From: an uncultured Collinsella sp.
GTDB taxonomy: Bacteria; Actinomycetota; Coriobacteriia; Coriobacteriales; Coriobacteriaceae
Length of the DNA stretch: 8,472 nucleotides
Direction of reading: 5' to 3'
Assembly (NCBI GenBank): GCA_900547125.1
Contig: URFU01000096.1
Span: 1 to 8,472 of the forward strand
Shown: positions 7,879 through 8,472 of the stretch, one piece after another
How positions within the stretch are numbered: position 1 is the first letter of the stretch
Layout: each line of letters opens with the position of its first letter
Position numbers and translations under genes: made by a program
The notes under the pieces: generated by a model
What the model saw: the letters and a program-made list of their open reading frames with translations, nothing else
Told to the model about the DNA's origin: nothing
Databases searched by the model: none

Positions 7879-8472
7879 ATGATATCTCGTATTAATATTT
7901 CCGGCTTGGGGCCATATGGCAGCGATAACGCGTCGCTGGATAACCTGAAATCTGTTAATTATATTTTTGGCTCCAATGGCAGTGGAAAAACTACTATTAG
8001 CGAGTATTTACGAACCGGAATGGCGGGCGACGAGTCTCGCGTAGAGTGGTCGGGCCCATCACGCCCGGTTCTGGTGTACAACCAGCACTACATTAATGTC
8101 ATATTTCAAAACGGCAGTGTACCGGGCGTTTTCACTTTGGGTGAAGACAATATTGAAATTAAACAGAGCGTTAGCGCTTTGGGAGAAGAAATCAATAATC
8201 TTGAAAAACTGATAGAAGGTTATGAGGAGGTTTTAAAGGGGGAGGAGTCTAAATATAGCGATGCCGAGGAGTTGTTTAAGCAGAAGTGCTGGGATGTGCG
8301 CAACTCCCTTTCTGACGCTCAGAAGATTGCTTTTCGTGGATGCCTTTCTAAAAAAGAATCATTTTTTCAGCGAATTCTGACGTTAGACGCGCCAAGAGAC
8401 TTTAAGCCACTTGCTAATGATGATTTGGAATCCCTTGCTAAAAAAGCATCAGGAGTACCCTTGCAACAGCTT
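7879..8472 (+). CDS. AAA_13-like (RloC/PrrC-type) P-loop ATPase, N-terminal part
   Basis: The frame is open from the ATG at 7879 to the window edge (198 residues, 3' end missing). An in-frame TGA lies immediately upstream and AGGTGG at 7868-7873, overlapping the pglX stop, is a good ribosome site. The protein begins MISRINISGLGPYGS, the usual first strand of SMC/Rad50-like ATPases, with Walker A GSNGSGKT at residues 31-38. The blocks VLVYNQHYINVIF (64-76) and GVFTLGEDN (83-91) resemble the AAA_13 family that includes RloC and PrrC anticodon nucleases. From about residue 95 the sequence becomes Glu/Lys-rich and probably coiled coil. The Walker B motif, any zinc hook and any nuclease domain would lie beyond the window, so nuclease function is inferred only. 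Composition is low GC, like the end of pglX. A general RecF/SMC-like ATPase is the alternative. Confidence 0.8.
   Translation, partial: MISRINISGLGPYGSDNASLDNLKSVNYIFGSNGSGKTTISEYLRTGMAGDESRVEWSGPSRPVLVYNQHYINVIFQNGSVPGVFTLGEDNIEIKQSVSALGEEINNLEKLIEGYEEVLKGEESKYSDAEELFKQKCWDVRNSLSDAQKIAFRGCLSKKESFFQRILTLDAPRDFKPLANDDLESLAKKASGVPLQQL

Overview
This window carries the first four genes of a type 1 BREX (bacteriophage exclusion) operon, followed by the start of an accessory ATPase gene. All five run on the + strand. The order is brxA (369-1040), brxB (1043-1666), brxC (1676-5332), pglX (5362-7869) and a P-loop ATPase with AAA_13 (RloC/PrrC-like) features (7879 to the window edge). Genes are separated by only 2 to 29 bases. 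Each of the four downstream genes has a plausible ribosome binding site, two of them overlapping the previous stop codon, so the set looks like one transcription unit. The usual last two type 1 genes, pglZ and brxL, are not in the window and would be expected downstream.

Organism: the codon style (C/G-rich third positions, GAG and CGC preferred, GTG and TTG starts in use) suggests an actinobacterium of moderately high GC. A gut coriobacterium such as Collinsella or a relative is my best guess. This is an impression, not a search result.

Layout: bases 1-317 hold no convincing complete gene. There may be the 5' end of a leftward gene at 1-103, and a possible promoter lies just before brxA. The brxA-brxB-brxC block is moderate GC (about 55% in brxC lines counted by hand, rising to nearly 70% late in the gene). 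The first 1.85 kb of pglX is much richer (80% in one counted line). Inside pglX, at about 7225-7260 and just after the conserved IPGTSIAYW motif, the composition falls sharply to about 40-50% GC. It stays low through the end of pglX and the next gene.

How the genes work together: BREX marks host DNA through the PglX adenine methyltransferase and blocks phage DNA that lacks the mark. BrxC is a large ATPase, and BrxA and BrxB are small core proteins. PglX sets sequence specificity, mainly through its C-terminal half. Here that half appears to have been replaced by foreign sequence, and PglX is short (835 residues against roughly 1200 in well-known type 1 proteins). It stops right after a conserved DFxRHPL motif. 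The next gene shares the foreign composition and may encode a guard nuclease of the RloC/PrrC type. The main point of interest is therefore a possible exchangeable module made of a PglX specificity region plus an AAA_13 ATPase inside an otherwise standard BREX operon.
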